From Halobacillus litoralis (GTDB lineage: Bacteria; Bacillota; Bacilli; Bacillales; Halobacillaceae), in the NCBI RefSeq assembly GCF_004101865.1, contig NZ_CP026118.1, forward strand, positions 3,303,001 to 3,367,000: a DNA stretch of 64,000 nt, written 5' to 3'. How positions within the stretch are numbered: position 1 is the stretch's first letter; each line of letters opens with the position of its first letter. A program made the position numbers and the translations under genes. This document shows positions 17,162 through 24,608 of the stretch, piece by piece. The notes beneath the pieces were generated by a model, which was not told the origin of the DNA, did not search any database, and saw only the letters and a list, made by a program, of their open reading frames with translations.

Positions 17162-18352
17162 ATGTTGGACGTTTGGATATGGGAATTTGTAAAAGGCGGC
17201 GGCCGGATGTTCACCCTGCCTTTTTTGTACATAGCAATAATTATGATCATGATATTATCAATGAAAAGAATAAAAAAAGAACGGGCAACATTCGGAACCC
17301 GTGTGTTTGAACGTTTTTCCGAGTGGAAAGGCACATGGGCTGTCTCATTGATTGCAGGTCTTTGTTTATCGATATTTACGGTAGGCGGAGGGATGGTCCT
17401 GTCCTTCCCTTTTCTATTGATGGCGGCTGTTATCATAATCATGTTTAGTCTTTCAGGGAAATTGAACTGGTACTCTCCAGCTTATACTTTAGGCGGCGCG
17501 TATCTTGTGCTGCTTCTGCTGCCATATATCCCGGGGGAGTGGCAGGATTCCCCCTGGATGACAACCCTTCAGGAAACACCTCTAGCTGCCATTGCGGCTT
17601 TATTGGGCTTTTTCATGTTGGTAGAAGCGATTCTGATGTTGAAAACACCACCGACACAAACGTTTCCGGAGCGGACCAAAGGAAGCAGGGGGATGTGGAT
17701 CGGTCAGCATAGGGGAAGGAAGATGGCCATCGTTCCCTTTTTCGCACTTGTGCCAGGCGGAAGTATTGAGCCTTTCGCTGATTGGTGGCCTTTATTTTCC
17801 ATAGCAGGAGAATCTTATGGCCTGATCCTCGTCCCTTTCCTATTGGGATGGGAATGGGTCGTACGTGGCCAGGCGCCGGAGCAAGCTGCCAAAACACTTG
17901 GCAGACATACATTTTTACTAGCTCTCCTCGTCCTTGCTCTATCAATCGGCAGCTTTTTCATCGAGATATTATCACTGGCCGCTGTAGTCGTAAGTCTGTT
18001 GGGACGAGAAATGATCCATATACTCCATCGCATGAGGGAAGAGAAACCGCCATTCTTTTCTTCTAATCCAAAAGGTGTGCGGATCCTTGGAGTCATTCCA
18101 GGCAGTCCGGCATCTCAAATGGGGATGATTCCCGGAGAACTGATTGAACGGGTGAATGGGATGACTGTGAGAAGCGAAACACAATTTTATGAAGCTCTGC
18201 AGCAAACAGGGGCTTTCAATAAAATCGAAGTCAGGGACGAATGGGGAGAAAACCGCTACCTTCAGAGAGCGATGTACGAAGGGGAACATTATGAGCTTGG
18301 ACTTGTTTTCGTCGAACCCCCCACTCATGAAGCTTCAGTAGGATTTTTCTAG
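17162..18352 (+). CDS. minJ: MinJ-type polytopic membrane protein with PDZ domain
   Basis: About 396 residues from ATG 17162 (GGAGAATC upstream); B. subtilis MinJ is of nearly identical length. Six to eight hydrophobic segments fill residues 1-290, and a C-terminal cytoplasmic PDZ domain (GVIPGSPASQMGMIPGELI, residues about 310-380) follows. MinJ links DivIVA at the poles and septum to MinD, restricting division to mid-cell. The position after ctpB matches B. subtilis; swrA, which follows there, is not present here. Confidence 0.88.
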   Translation: MLDVWIWEFVKGGGRMFTLPFLYIAIIMIMILSMKRIKKERATFGTRVFERFSEWKGTWAVSLIAGLCLSIFTVGGGMVLSFPFLLMAAVIIIMFSLSGKLNWYSPAYTLGGAYLVLLLLPYIPGEWQDSPWMTTLQETPLAAIAALLGFFMLVEAILMLKTPPTQTFPERTKGSRGMWIGQHRGRKMAIVPFFALVPGGSIEPFADWWPLFSIAGESYGLILVPFLLGWEWVVRGQAPEQAAKTLGRHTFLLALLVLALSIGSFFIEILSLAAVVVSLLGREMIHILHRMREEKPPFFSSNPKGVRILGVIPGSPASQMGMIPGELIERVNGMTVRSETQFYEALQQTGAFNKIEVRDEWGENRYLQRAMYEGEHYELGLVFVEPPTHEASVGFF

Positions 18353-18553
18353 TAGAAACCTCGACATATTGAGTGAAATACTCAGTATCGATGCTTTTGT
18401 ATGCAGAGATGGTGTCTGGGAAGAGGCTCGAAACACCTTCGTGTTTAAAGAGCTTTTGTGATGAAACATATTATCTTAGCTCTTAAGTTTGGTCTATCCA
18501 CCCAAGAAAAGGCATGTTCACCCTTTAGTGATTTCGAAATACACATATCGCAA

Positions 18554-18674
18554 GGGTCGTTGGGGAAGGGGGAGACTCCCGTGGGAGAAGGGGCTAGGCG
18601 AGATCCCACAGGGCGTTAGCCCGAGGAAGCTTGCCAGGTCCCCCGCAGGAAAGCGAGCTCTTCCCCAACGACCC
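18554..18674. repeat. Dispersed palindromic intergenic repeat, family A copy 2
   Basis: A 121-bp element with perfect 15-bp terminal inverted repeats (GGGTCGTTGGGGAAG and its complement). It shares with 1376-1493 the core GGCGAGATCCC, the alternating GTTAGC motif, CGAGGAAGCTTGCC and GGAAAGCGAG, in the same order. Confidence 0.8.
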
Positions 18675-18753
18675 TAAATCTATACAAGCATCTCGAAATC
18701 AGGTCTTCCAGATAACTGCTCCTTTTGTGGACCGCTGTAATAAATTTAACGAA

Positions 18754-18791
18754 AGCCAGAAGTCTTCACATACAAGGCTTCTGGCTTATTT
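18754..18791 (+). terminator. Terminator upstream of yusV
   Basis: AGCCAGAAG and CTTCTGGCT arms with a following TTATTTTGTT; most likely ends read-through from minJ. Confidence 0.65.
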
Positions 18792-18838
18792 TGTTCTCAT
18801 CCTTCCCTTGACCGCATACACTTTTCAAGGATTCACAA

Positions 18839-18888
18839 TGAAAATGATTCTCAAAATCATTGACACAACGATAGCAACCCCATAAACT
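18839..18888 (+). promoter_or_regulatory. Fur box and promoter of yusV
   Basis: TGAAAATGATTCTCA (18839-18853) continuing into AAATCATTGA resembles the Bacillus Fur 7-1-7 operator TGATAATnATTATCA. TTGACA (18860-18865), 17 bases and TAAACT (18883-18888) form a sigma-A promoter whose -35 abuts the box. Iron-dependent repression is inferred. Confidence 0.7.
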
Positions 18889-18978
18889 AGATAATAGAGA
18901 AAACATAGAATACGTGAGTTTATATGCAATCCCCAACAGCGATATATTTCGCGAGGACATAAAAGGAGAGGTCAGATT

Positions 18979-19821
18979 ATGGATACCCTGTTGGCAAACA
19001 ACTTGACTTTAGGCTATGGAGATTCCATTATCATAGATTCATTGGATATTACGATCCCGAAAGGTAAAGTGACTGTACTGATTGGTGGAAACGGGTGTGG
19101 AAAATCGACATTGCTCCGTTCAATGGCGCGTCTTTTGAAACCGAAATCAGGCGAAGTCGTTTTGGACAGTGAAGATATATCTAAAATGCGTACAAAAGAT
19201 GTCGCTAAAAAAATGGCTATCCTACCTCAAAGTCCGACGACTCCTGAAGGCTTGAGTGTTTACCAGTTGGTTAAACAAGGTCGTTATCCCTATCAAGGAT
19301 TCGCGAAACGCTGGTCGAAGCAGGATGAAGAAGCGGTCAATCGTGCACTTGAAGATACAAATCTGATGGAATTGAAAGAACGTTCGGTCGACTCTCTCTC
19401 TGGAGGGCAACGTCAGCGTGCTTGGATTGCGATGACCCTTGCCCAAAATACGGACACTCTTCTACTTGATGAGCCGACGACGTATTTGGATATGACGCAT
19501 CAAATAGAAATTCTTGATTTGTTGTTCGATTTGAACCAGGACAATGGGCGCACAGTAGTCATGGTCCTGCATGACATTAATCTCGCTTGCCGCTATGCGG
19601 ATCATATCATCGCAGTAAAAGATAAAACAGTCTTTACCCAGGGTAAACCTGAAGAGGTCGTTACATGTGATATGATGCAGCACGTCTTCGAAATGGTTTG
19701 TGACGTAAGAGAGGATCCACTTTTCGGTACACCGATGTGCATTCCTCATGGCAAGGGGCGTTGCCTCATCAAACAAGCGCAGGCAGAAGCTCAGACTCAG
19801 CAAAAACAATCGATTGTATAA
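18979..19821 (+). CDS. yusV: Iron-siderophore ABC transporter ATPase (YusV type)
   Basis: 280 residues with Walker A GGNGCGKST, signature LSGGQRQRAW and Walker B LLLDEPTTYLDM. The C-terminal extension REDPLFGTPMCIPHGKGRC is typical of YusV/FecE ATPases that energise catecholate or hydroxamate siderophore uptake. No permease or binding-protein gene lies nearby; B. subtilis YusV is likewise an orphan ATPase shared by several permeases. A Fur box overlaps its promoter. It is probably monocistronic, with a terminator at 19830. Confidence 0.9.
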   Translation: MDTLLANNLTLGYGDSIIIDSLDITIPKGKVTVLIGGNGCGKSTLLRSMARLLKPKSGEVVLDSEDISKMRTKDVAKKMAILPQSPTTPEGLSVYQLVKQGRYPYQGFAKRWSKQDEEAVNRALEDTNLMELKERSVDSLSGGQRQRAWIAMTLAQNTDTLLLDEPTTYLDMTHQIEILDLLFDLNQDNGRTVVMVLHDINLACRYADHIIAVKDKTVFTQGKPEEVVTCDMMQHVFEMVCDVREDPLFGTPMCIPHGKGRCLIKQAQAEAQTQQKQSIV

Positions 19822-20146
19822 ATGTGATAAGCCATGCGGATACGTCCGTATGGCTTTTTTGGTGTGTAGAAATTTAACAATAGCTTATGAAACTATTGCT
19901 ATAGGTTTGCTTAAGCCTGATGAGGGACACCCGTTTTCTATCCCCCGTCAATCAGGTTATTTCCTATAATTTGGAACTTCATCTTGTGAGATATGGATAG
20001 ATTCGACTCTTTATAGAAAATTTTCATAGGTAAAAAGATGGAAATTTAATTTTCAGTTATGGGAAACTTAGTGTAGAATGATAATGAGAAGTGGTAATAT
20101 TGTATACACATTTGTAAGAAACGATTAAAAGAATGAGGGGATATCC
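19822..20146. other. Intergenic region between yusV and the GGDEF gene
   Basis: Contains the yusV terminator (AGCCATGCGGA with TCCGTATGGCT plus T run, 19830-19861). An imperfect hairpin follows, with CCTGAT at 19916-19921 and ATCAGG at 19951-19956 around a GGG/CCC inner stem. No gene and no known riboswitch consensus is seen. Confidence 0.55.
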
Positions 20147-22222
20147 ATGGAGCGAGTGAGAGATTTGTTTGATATAGGGATGATGAGTGATTTATCGGAC
20201 CGCAACCCTTATGAGCAATTGTTACATATGCTGATGGATGGAATATCTGATTATATTTTTTTTATGGAAGTGGTCGATCGCAGACGTTTTAAATATGTTT
20301 ATATGAACCATGCAGCACAGGCGCACTCCCCGATAGAAGGGGCAGAGTGGAATGGTAAATATATTGAAGACCTGCTTGGGCATGAAGAATCCAGGGATTT
20401 GATAGATTCATATGAAAAAGTAGTGGCAAAGAAGGAAGCACTTACATTCGAAGATGAAATTACCATAAATGGCACTCTATTCAGAGGGCATACAGTGTTG
20501 ACGCCGACGATCAATGAGGAAGGCAAAGTCACCCACATCGTAGCGATCACCCGTAACATTACGGAAGTGGTGAAAAAAGAACGGGACTTAGCCAGAATCA
20601 ATGCCATATACCGATCTTTGATGAAAAATACGACAGATGCGATCTTGATTGTTGATACGGATGGAAACGTGCTGGAAGCGAATCAGGCGCTTGAGGAACT
20701 TTATGGTTTTACGAAGAAAGAACTTCAATCCTCCACGTTTCCTTTCGTACCAGATGAAAGCAGGGAAGAAGCCGAGGGATTGATCGGAAAAGGGCTTAAA
20801 GGATTCGAAATATCCGGATATGAAACGGTAAGGGTACATAAAGATGGGAGCTTCATTGACATTTCTGTAACCGTTTCCCAGATTCAGAACGGAGAAGGAG
20901 AAACGATCGGAATCAGTGCAATTGTCCGCGATATTACTGAGGAAAAAAGAGCGACGAGGCGATTAGAAGCAAGCCGGTCGCGTTATCGCTCATTATTCAA
21001 GCATAATCCTCAATCGATTTTGAGGCTGACTTTTCAAGGTGAAATCACCAAAGCTAATAGAGCTTCTGTCCGCCTTTTAGGAAAAGAGGAAGACCAGCTC
21101 CTGCATACGTCTATCCTGGATTGGGTTTCTGATCGTCAAGCCGGGGAGGTCAAGCAACAGCTGCTGAACACTTTTTTCAAAAAAGACATATGGTTTCAAA
21201 CAAGTTTTTTTGTTGAAGGTGAGGAGCGTCTTCTCTATGTGTTTCTTGTGCCGATCATCGATAAAGATCAAAAAGAAGGTATTTACGCCATCCTTGAAGA
21301 TGTGACGGAAAAAGAAAAGGCACACGAGGCACTACGCCAAAGTGAAGAAAAATTCCGTTTGATCGCTGATCACTCAAACGATATGATTTCTGTTTTCGCT
21401 CCTTCGGGGAGTATGATGTACGCTTCCCCCTCGCATAAGAAGTTTTTCGGGCGTGATCCTATGGCCATGTCTCCACGCGAATTGAGGCGACAGCTGGACA
21501 AAGAGGATGTGATCCAGCTTAATGCCGCATTCAATAATAGTTATGCCAGCCAAAACTCTTTTACCGTTTCAGTGAAGCTGACGAGCCAAAATGGGGAGCC
21601 GGTCTGGTTTGAATGCAGGGGTACACCAGTCGTAAGCGAACAGGGAATCGTGAGCCATTTCGTAATTGTTGCGCGTGATATTTCCAACCAGAAAACATAT
21701 GAAGAAAAACTGGAACGGTTTGCTTTTTACGATTATTTGACTGATTTACCGAACAGGCGGTTATTTGAAGATCGATTAGTTCATGCGATCGCGCAATCCG
21801 ATCGTACAAAGCAGACTTTTGCACTCCTTTATTTGGATGGGGACGGATTCAAGTCCATCAACGATCAGTATGGGCATGAAATTGGGGACGATTTCCTATG
21901 CCTTGTCGGAAAGCGCATGAAAGAATGTATCCGTGTGGGGGATTCTGTCGGTAGGATCGGTGGAGATGAGTTCGCCATCCTTTTAGAGAACATCGAAGAC
22001 AGTGAGCAGGCTCGTGAAGTGGCAGGCCGTGCTTTAGAAAAGTTGAGAAAACCATACTATGTTAATGGACAGGAAATCGCTTCTTCCTTTTCTGTCGGTG
22101 TCGCTTGTTTTCCGGCTGATGGGCGTTCGTTGGACGATTTGTTCCGTTCTGCTGATCAGGCATTATATCAAGGGAAAAAACATGGGAAAGACCAGGTGTT
22201 ATTATTTGAAGACATTCAATAA
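20147..22222 (+). CDS. Multi-PAS diguanylate cyclase
   Basis: 691 residues, cytoplasmic (no membrane segments). Three to four PAS domains (about 20-145, 145-270, 275-395, 400-525) precede a GGDEF domain (about 530-691). The active site GGDEF is intact at residues 605-609 and an RxxD inhibitory site (RVGD) lies five residues before it, so it should make cyclic di-GMP and show product inhibition. There is no EAL domain. It may regulate motility or biofilm formation in response to a ligand or redox signal sensed by the PAS domains; the signal is unknown. The gene is preceded by GAGGGG and stands alone. Confidence 0.88.
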   Translation: MERVRDLFDIGMMSDLSDRNPYEQLLHMLMDGISDYIFFMEVVDRRRFKYVYMNHAAQAHSPIEGAEWNGKYIEDLLGHEESRDLIDSYEKVVAKKEALTFEDEITINGTLFRGHTVLTPTINEEGKVTHIVAITRNITEVVKKERDLARINAIYRSLMKNTTDAILIVDTDGNVLEANQALEELYGFTKKELQSSTFPFVPDESREEAEGLIGKGLKGFEISGYETVRVHKDGSFIDISVTVSQIQNGEGETIGISAIVRDITEEKRATRRLEASRSRYRSLFKHNPQSILRLTFQGEITKANRASVRLLGKEEDQLLHTSILDWVSDRQAGEVKQQLLNTFFKKDIWFQTSFFVEGEERLLYVFLVPIIDKDQKEGIYAILEDVTEKEKAHEALRQSEEKFRLIADHSNDMISVFAPSGSMMYASPSHKKFFGRDPMAMSPRELRRQLDKEDVIQLNAAFNNSYASQNSFTVSVKLTSQNGEPVWFECRGTPVVSEQGIVSHFVIVARDISNQKTYEEKLERFAFYDYLTDLPNRRLFEDRLVHAIAQSDRTKQTFALLYLDGDGFKSINDQYGHEIGDDFLCLVGKRMKECIRVGDSVGRIGGDEFAILLENIEDSEQAREVAGRALEKLRKPYYVNGQEIASSFSVGVACFPADGRSLDDLFRSADQALYQGKKHGKDQVLLFEDIQ

Positions 22223-22302
22223 TTAGATAGAGGCCGCTGAAAAATCCCTTACAATCTAGAGGAGCTGTTAAAGTTTATTGTTGCTTCTAACGACTCGCAT
22301 GC

Positions 22303-22405
22303 CGGTGGATGCTTGCCGCGGGCACGGCCTCAGCTAACTTGGTCAAGAAAATCACTTGACCAAGTGGATCTTCGGCTCGCGCTGTACCCGCAGGCGTTAC
22401 CACCG
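22303..22405. repeat. GC-rich palindromic element
   Basis: Outer arms CGGTGG and CCACCG, intermediate arms around CTTGCCGCGGGC and ACCCGCAGGCG, and a perfect central stem ACTTGGTCAAG (22337-22347) with CTTGACCAAGT (22355-22365). It is nested like other Bacillaceae intergenic hairpin repeats and has no coding content. Confidence 0.65.
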
Positions 22406-22445
22406 AACGCTCATGGAGGAGTAAGAGCCCGAATGTCTCATCGTA

Positions 22446-22498
22446 ATATAAAAGCCGAGTTGAACGATAAAATCGTCCTACTCGGCTTTTATATTTGA
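22446..22498. terminator. Bidirectional hairpin terminator
   Basis: A perfect 15-bp stem (22446-22460 with 22480-22494) containing AAAAGCCGAGT and ACTCGGCTTTT. A and T runs on either side fit termination of both convergent transcripts. Confidence 0.7.
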
Positions 22499-22523
22499 TG
22501 CATAACTCAAAAAGTTCTCGGTT

Positions 22524-22663
22524 GGTACCTAATACAACTGCATGGCTAAGCTCCCAGCCTCTCGATGATCATAAGTCAATCGTTTCCGTAAAGGAAGAGC
22601 GCTTCACTGCACCGCTTGTCTTATGATTGCTGAGGCTGACTAAGGCGCTTGCACTTTTGTTTC
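22524..22663. repeat. Dispersed intergenic repeat, family B copy 1
   Basis: Shares with 59271-59371 and 59510-59625 the ordered motifs TCATAAG..CAATCGTTTCCGT, CTTCACTGCA, CTTGTCTTATG, GAGGCTGA and CACTTTT. The arms pair to form a long hairpin. It ends exactly at the stop codon of the HAD gene. Confidence 0.75.
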
Positions 22664-23311
22664 TTATGGGATCTCTTTTAAGTTCTGGATGATGTGGGTG
22701 GGCTCGATACCAAGCTCCGGCCACTTCTGCTGTTTGCGGTTGACCCATGCAGTATGGAAGCCATAGGATGCAGCCCCCGCGATATCCCAGGGGTTGCTGG
22801 AAAAGAATAGGATTTCCTCTTTTTCGTAGCCGAGCTTTTCATGAGCATACCGATAAGCTTCTGCATGTGGTTTATATACTTGCACGTCGTCTGCGCTCAA
22901 CAGGCTGAACATAGCACTCAACTCGTTGTTCTCTAATAACGGCTCCAGCATCGAACGGGTGCCGTTTGAGAATATGGTGAACTTTTTATCTGGGTGATAT
23001 TCAGAAAGTGAACTGACTTCGTCATAAGGGAGTAGTCTTTCATATTCATTCATTAATTCCTCGACGACTTCAGGCTTTACTGAAACCTCACTATACGCTA
23101 AGGCGTCCAGTAAAGCCCAGCGTGTGATATCAGTGAATGGTTTATATTCATCCATCAGCTGGCGGACGAGAAAGTAATGAATTTGCCTGTCGCGCCATTG
23201 TTGACTGATGAAAGGACCCTGATCAGGAAAGAATTGATGAATCCTCTTCATCACACTGTGAACATCGAAAACTGTTCCATAGGCGTCGAATACATAGGCT
23301 TTATAGGTCAT
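22664..23311 (-). CDS. HAD-family hydrolase, haloacid dehalogenase type II-like
   Basis: About 215 residues from the ATG at 23311 (site AGGAGC upstream on the minus strand); an open extension to 23437 has no start signal. The catalytic Asp lies in VFDAYGTVFDVHSV, with motif II FSNGTRS and the C-terminal motif FFSSNPWDIAGAASYGFHTAWVNR. These are characteristic of (S)-2-haloacid dehalogenase-like HADs. The substrate cannot be told from sequence. It converges on the GGDEF gene and is monocistronic. Confidence 0.85.
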   Translation of the reverse strand: MTYKAYVFDAYGTVFDVHSVMKRIHQFFPDQGPFISQQWRDRQIHYFLVRQLMDEYKPFTDITRWALLDALAYSEVSVKPEVVEELMNEYERLLPYDEVSSLSEYHPDKKFTIFSNGTRSMLEPLLENNELSAMFSLLSADDVQVYKPHAEAYRYAHEKLGYEKEEILFFSSNPWDIAGAASYGFHTAWVNRKQQKWPELGIEPTHIIQNLKEIP

Positions 23312-23590
23312 AAATAGTAAGCTCCTTTCTATGTGGAATACATTTCCCTTCACAAAAAATGATAAACAGGGGAAGTTAAGATGGAGATAGAAATACACCG
23401 CGGGCAGCAGCTTTTGAGTCGTTGTTAACTTCCCCATATCTGGCCTGGGATAGATGGAAAATGGGCGTTCACAAAAAGTTCATGAGCCTTGAACATCTTT
23501 TCCGTTCTCTATCTTTTGGTATTCATGATATGATTTACTGAGGAAGCTAATTATTATATCTCATGATTTAAATAGAGAAAGGGTAAGACG

Positions 23591-24472
23591 ATGAAAAAAT
23601 TCTCCATTCTGACTACATTCGTAACGTTTCTCGCACTCATCCTAGGAAATCTCGTCGTTGCGACAGATTCTGGAGATGCCTGCGGGACATCATGGCCGTT
23701 TTGTAACGGTCAGGTAATTCCGGATTTTACGGATTATCATGTCCTTATTGAGTATTCTCACCGCATGATGGTACCATTATTGATTTTTCTGACAACCATT
23801 AATGCACTTGGAGCCATCTATAAATATCGAAAACGTAAACCGGTCCTTATTTTAGCGATTATGAGTTTAGGGTTGCTGATTTTCCAATCGATCATTGGTG
23901 GATTGAATGTATTGCTTGGTACACCGCCAGGATTCACAACCTTTGATGTTACTTTCAGCCAGCTGCTGTTGATCGTCCTTGTTTTGTTAAGTTACAGTTT
24001 GCATGAAGGTAAGATTGAATTGAGCCGGGAAAGCTGGTCTTCGATTTCCATGAGTTACCGCGCCTTTTTTATTGGATACAGCATTTATGTATTCCAGGTG
24101 ATTTTAGGGGCTTTCTTTAAGCATAGCCGGGCGAGCAATGTAATGTTGGATATACCAGCCATAGAGTATTTGATCAAGAGTGAAGCTGCTGCTAACATGA
24201 TTTATTCCCTGCACTGGGTGGCTACTGTGGTCATCCTTGTAGCCGCGATCTGGTTTGTCATCTATGCTTCAAGGTTCAAGTATCATATTACATTGTCGTG
24301 GTTGTATTTGATCACCATTCTATTGAACGCAGTCGTCGGTTTTGTCATTGTCGTGACTGGAAATATCGTATTGGCCTCATCCCTTCATATGATCATTTCC
24401 ACGGTGACGATGGCAGTGGGAGCAAGTATTCTCGGAGGATACTGGTTCAAACTTCAAAAGAAAACTATATGA
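23591..24472 (+). CDS. ctaA: Heme A synthase CtaA
   Basis: 293 residues with eight predicted membrane spans and the conserved heme-ligand histidines in EYSHRMM, SLHEGK, SLHWVA and SSLHMI. The extracytoplasmic Cys pair is in CGTSWPFC, as in B. subtilis CtaA. It oxidises the methyl of heme O to give heme A for aa3/caa3 cytochrome oxidases. ctaB and the oxidase genes are not in the window. Confidence 0.95.
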   Translation: MKKFSILTTFVTFLALILGNLVVATDSGDACGTSWPFCNGQVIPDFTDYHVLIEYSHRMMVPLLIFLTTINALGAIYKYRKRKPVLILAIMSLGLLIFQSIIGGLNVLLGTPPGFTTFDVTFSQLLLIVLVLLSYSLHEGKIELSRESWSSISMSYRAFFIGYSIYVFQVILGAFFKHSRASNVMLDIPAIEYLIKSEAAANMIYSLHWVATVVILVAAIWFVIYASRFKYHITLSWLYLITILLNAVVGFVIVVTGNIVLASSLHMIISTVTMAVGASILGGYWFKLQKKTI

Positions 24473-24474
24473 TA

Positions 24475-24505
24475 GGAAGCTGCCTAATAAAGGCGGCTTC
24501 CTTTT
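24475..24505 (+). terminator. ctaA terminator
   Basis: GGAAGCTGCC and GGCGGCTTCC arms followed by TTTTT. Confidence 0.85.
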
Positions 24506-24526
24506 TGAATATTAATGGAAAAATAT

Positions 24527-24567
24527 GGATGACTTGAGGTGGGACTTTATTCCACCTCAAGTCATCC
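24527..24567. repeat. Long palindrome, family P copy 1
   Basis: A perfect 16-bp inverted repeat, GGATGACTTGAGGTGG (24527-24542) and its complement (24552-24567), with a nine-base loop. The same 16 bases occur in copy 2 at 27904-27962. ATTACCAAA follows, as after copy 3. Confidence 0.85.
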
Positions 24568-24581
24568 AGTAATTACCAAAT

Positions 24582-24608
24582 AAAAAAGAGCCATAGCGGC
24601 TCTTTTTT
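24582..24608. terminator. Bidirectional terminator between ctaA and the SNF2 gene
   Basis: AAAAAAGAGCC, loop ATAGC, GGCTCTTTTTT. Symmetrical A/T runs allow termination of both convergent genes; the end overlaps the stop codon region of the minus-strand helicase. Confidence 0.85.

Larger units (their letters stand above)
18353..18978. other. Intergenic region between minJ and yusV
   Basis: 626 bp without a convincing gene. It contains the family A repeat (18554-18674), a rho-independent terminator (18754-18791) and the Fur-boxed yusV promoter (18839-18888). Open frames at 18489-18885 fall across the repeat and lack ribosome-binding sites. Confidence 0.6.
22223..22663. other. Intergenic region rich in hairpin repeats
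   Basis: 441 bp between convergent genes. It holds a palindromic element (22303-22405), a strong 15-bp stem (22446-22494) and a family B repeat (22524-22663) abutting the stop codon of the HAD gene. No coding region is supported. Confidence 0.6.

Noticed and set aside
18489..18885. Two open frames between minJ and yusV
   Set aside because: They cross the family A repeat, a terminator and the Fur box, with no ribosome-binding sites.
20075..20100. Second Fur box before the GGDEF gene (AATGATAATGAGAAG)
   Set aside because: Only the left half of the operator fits; the right half does not match.
19862..20146. Cyclic-di-GMP riboswitch upstream of the GGDEF gene
   Set aside because: A hairpin is present but none of the conserved GEMM core sequence is seen.
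22313..22498. 61-codon open frame after the GGDEF gene
   Set aside because: Lies in a palindromic repeat and a terminator stem.
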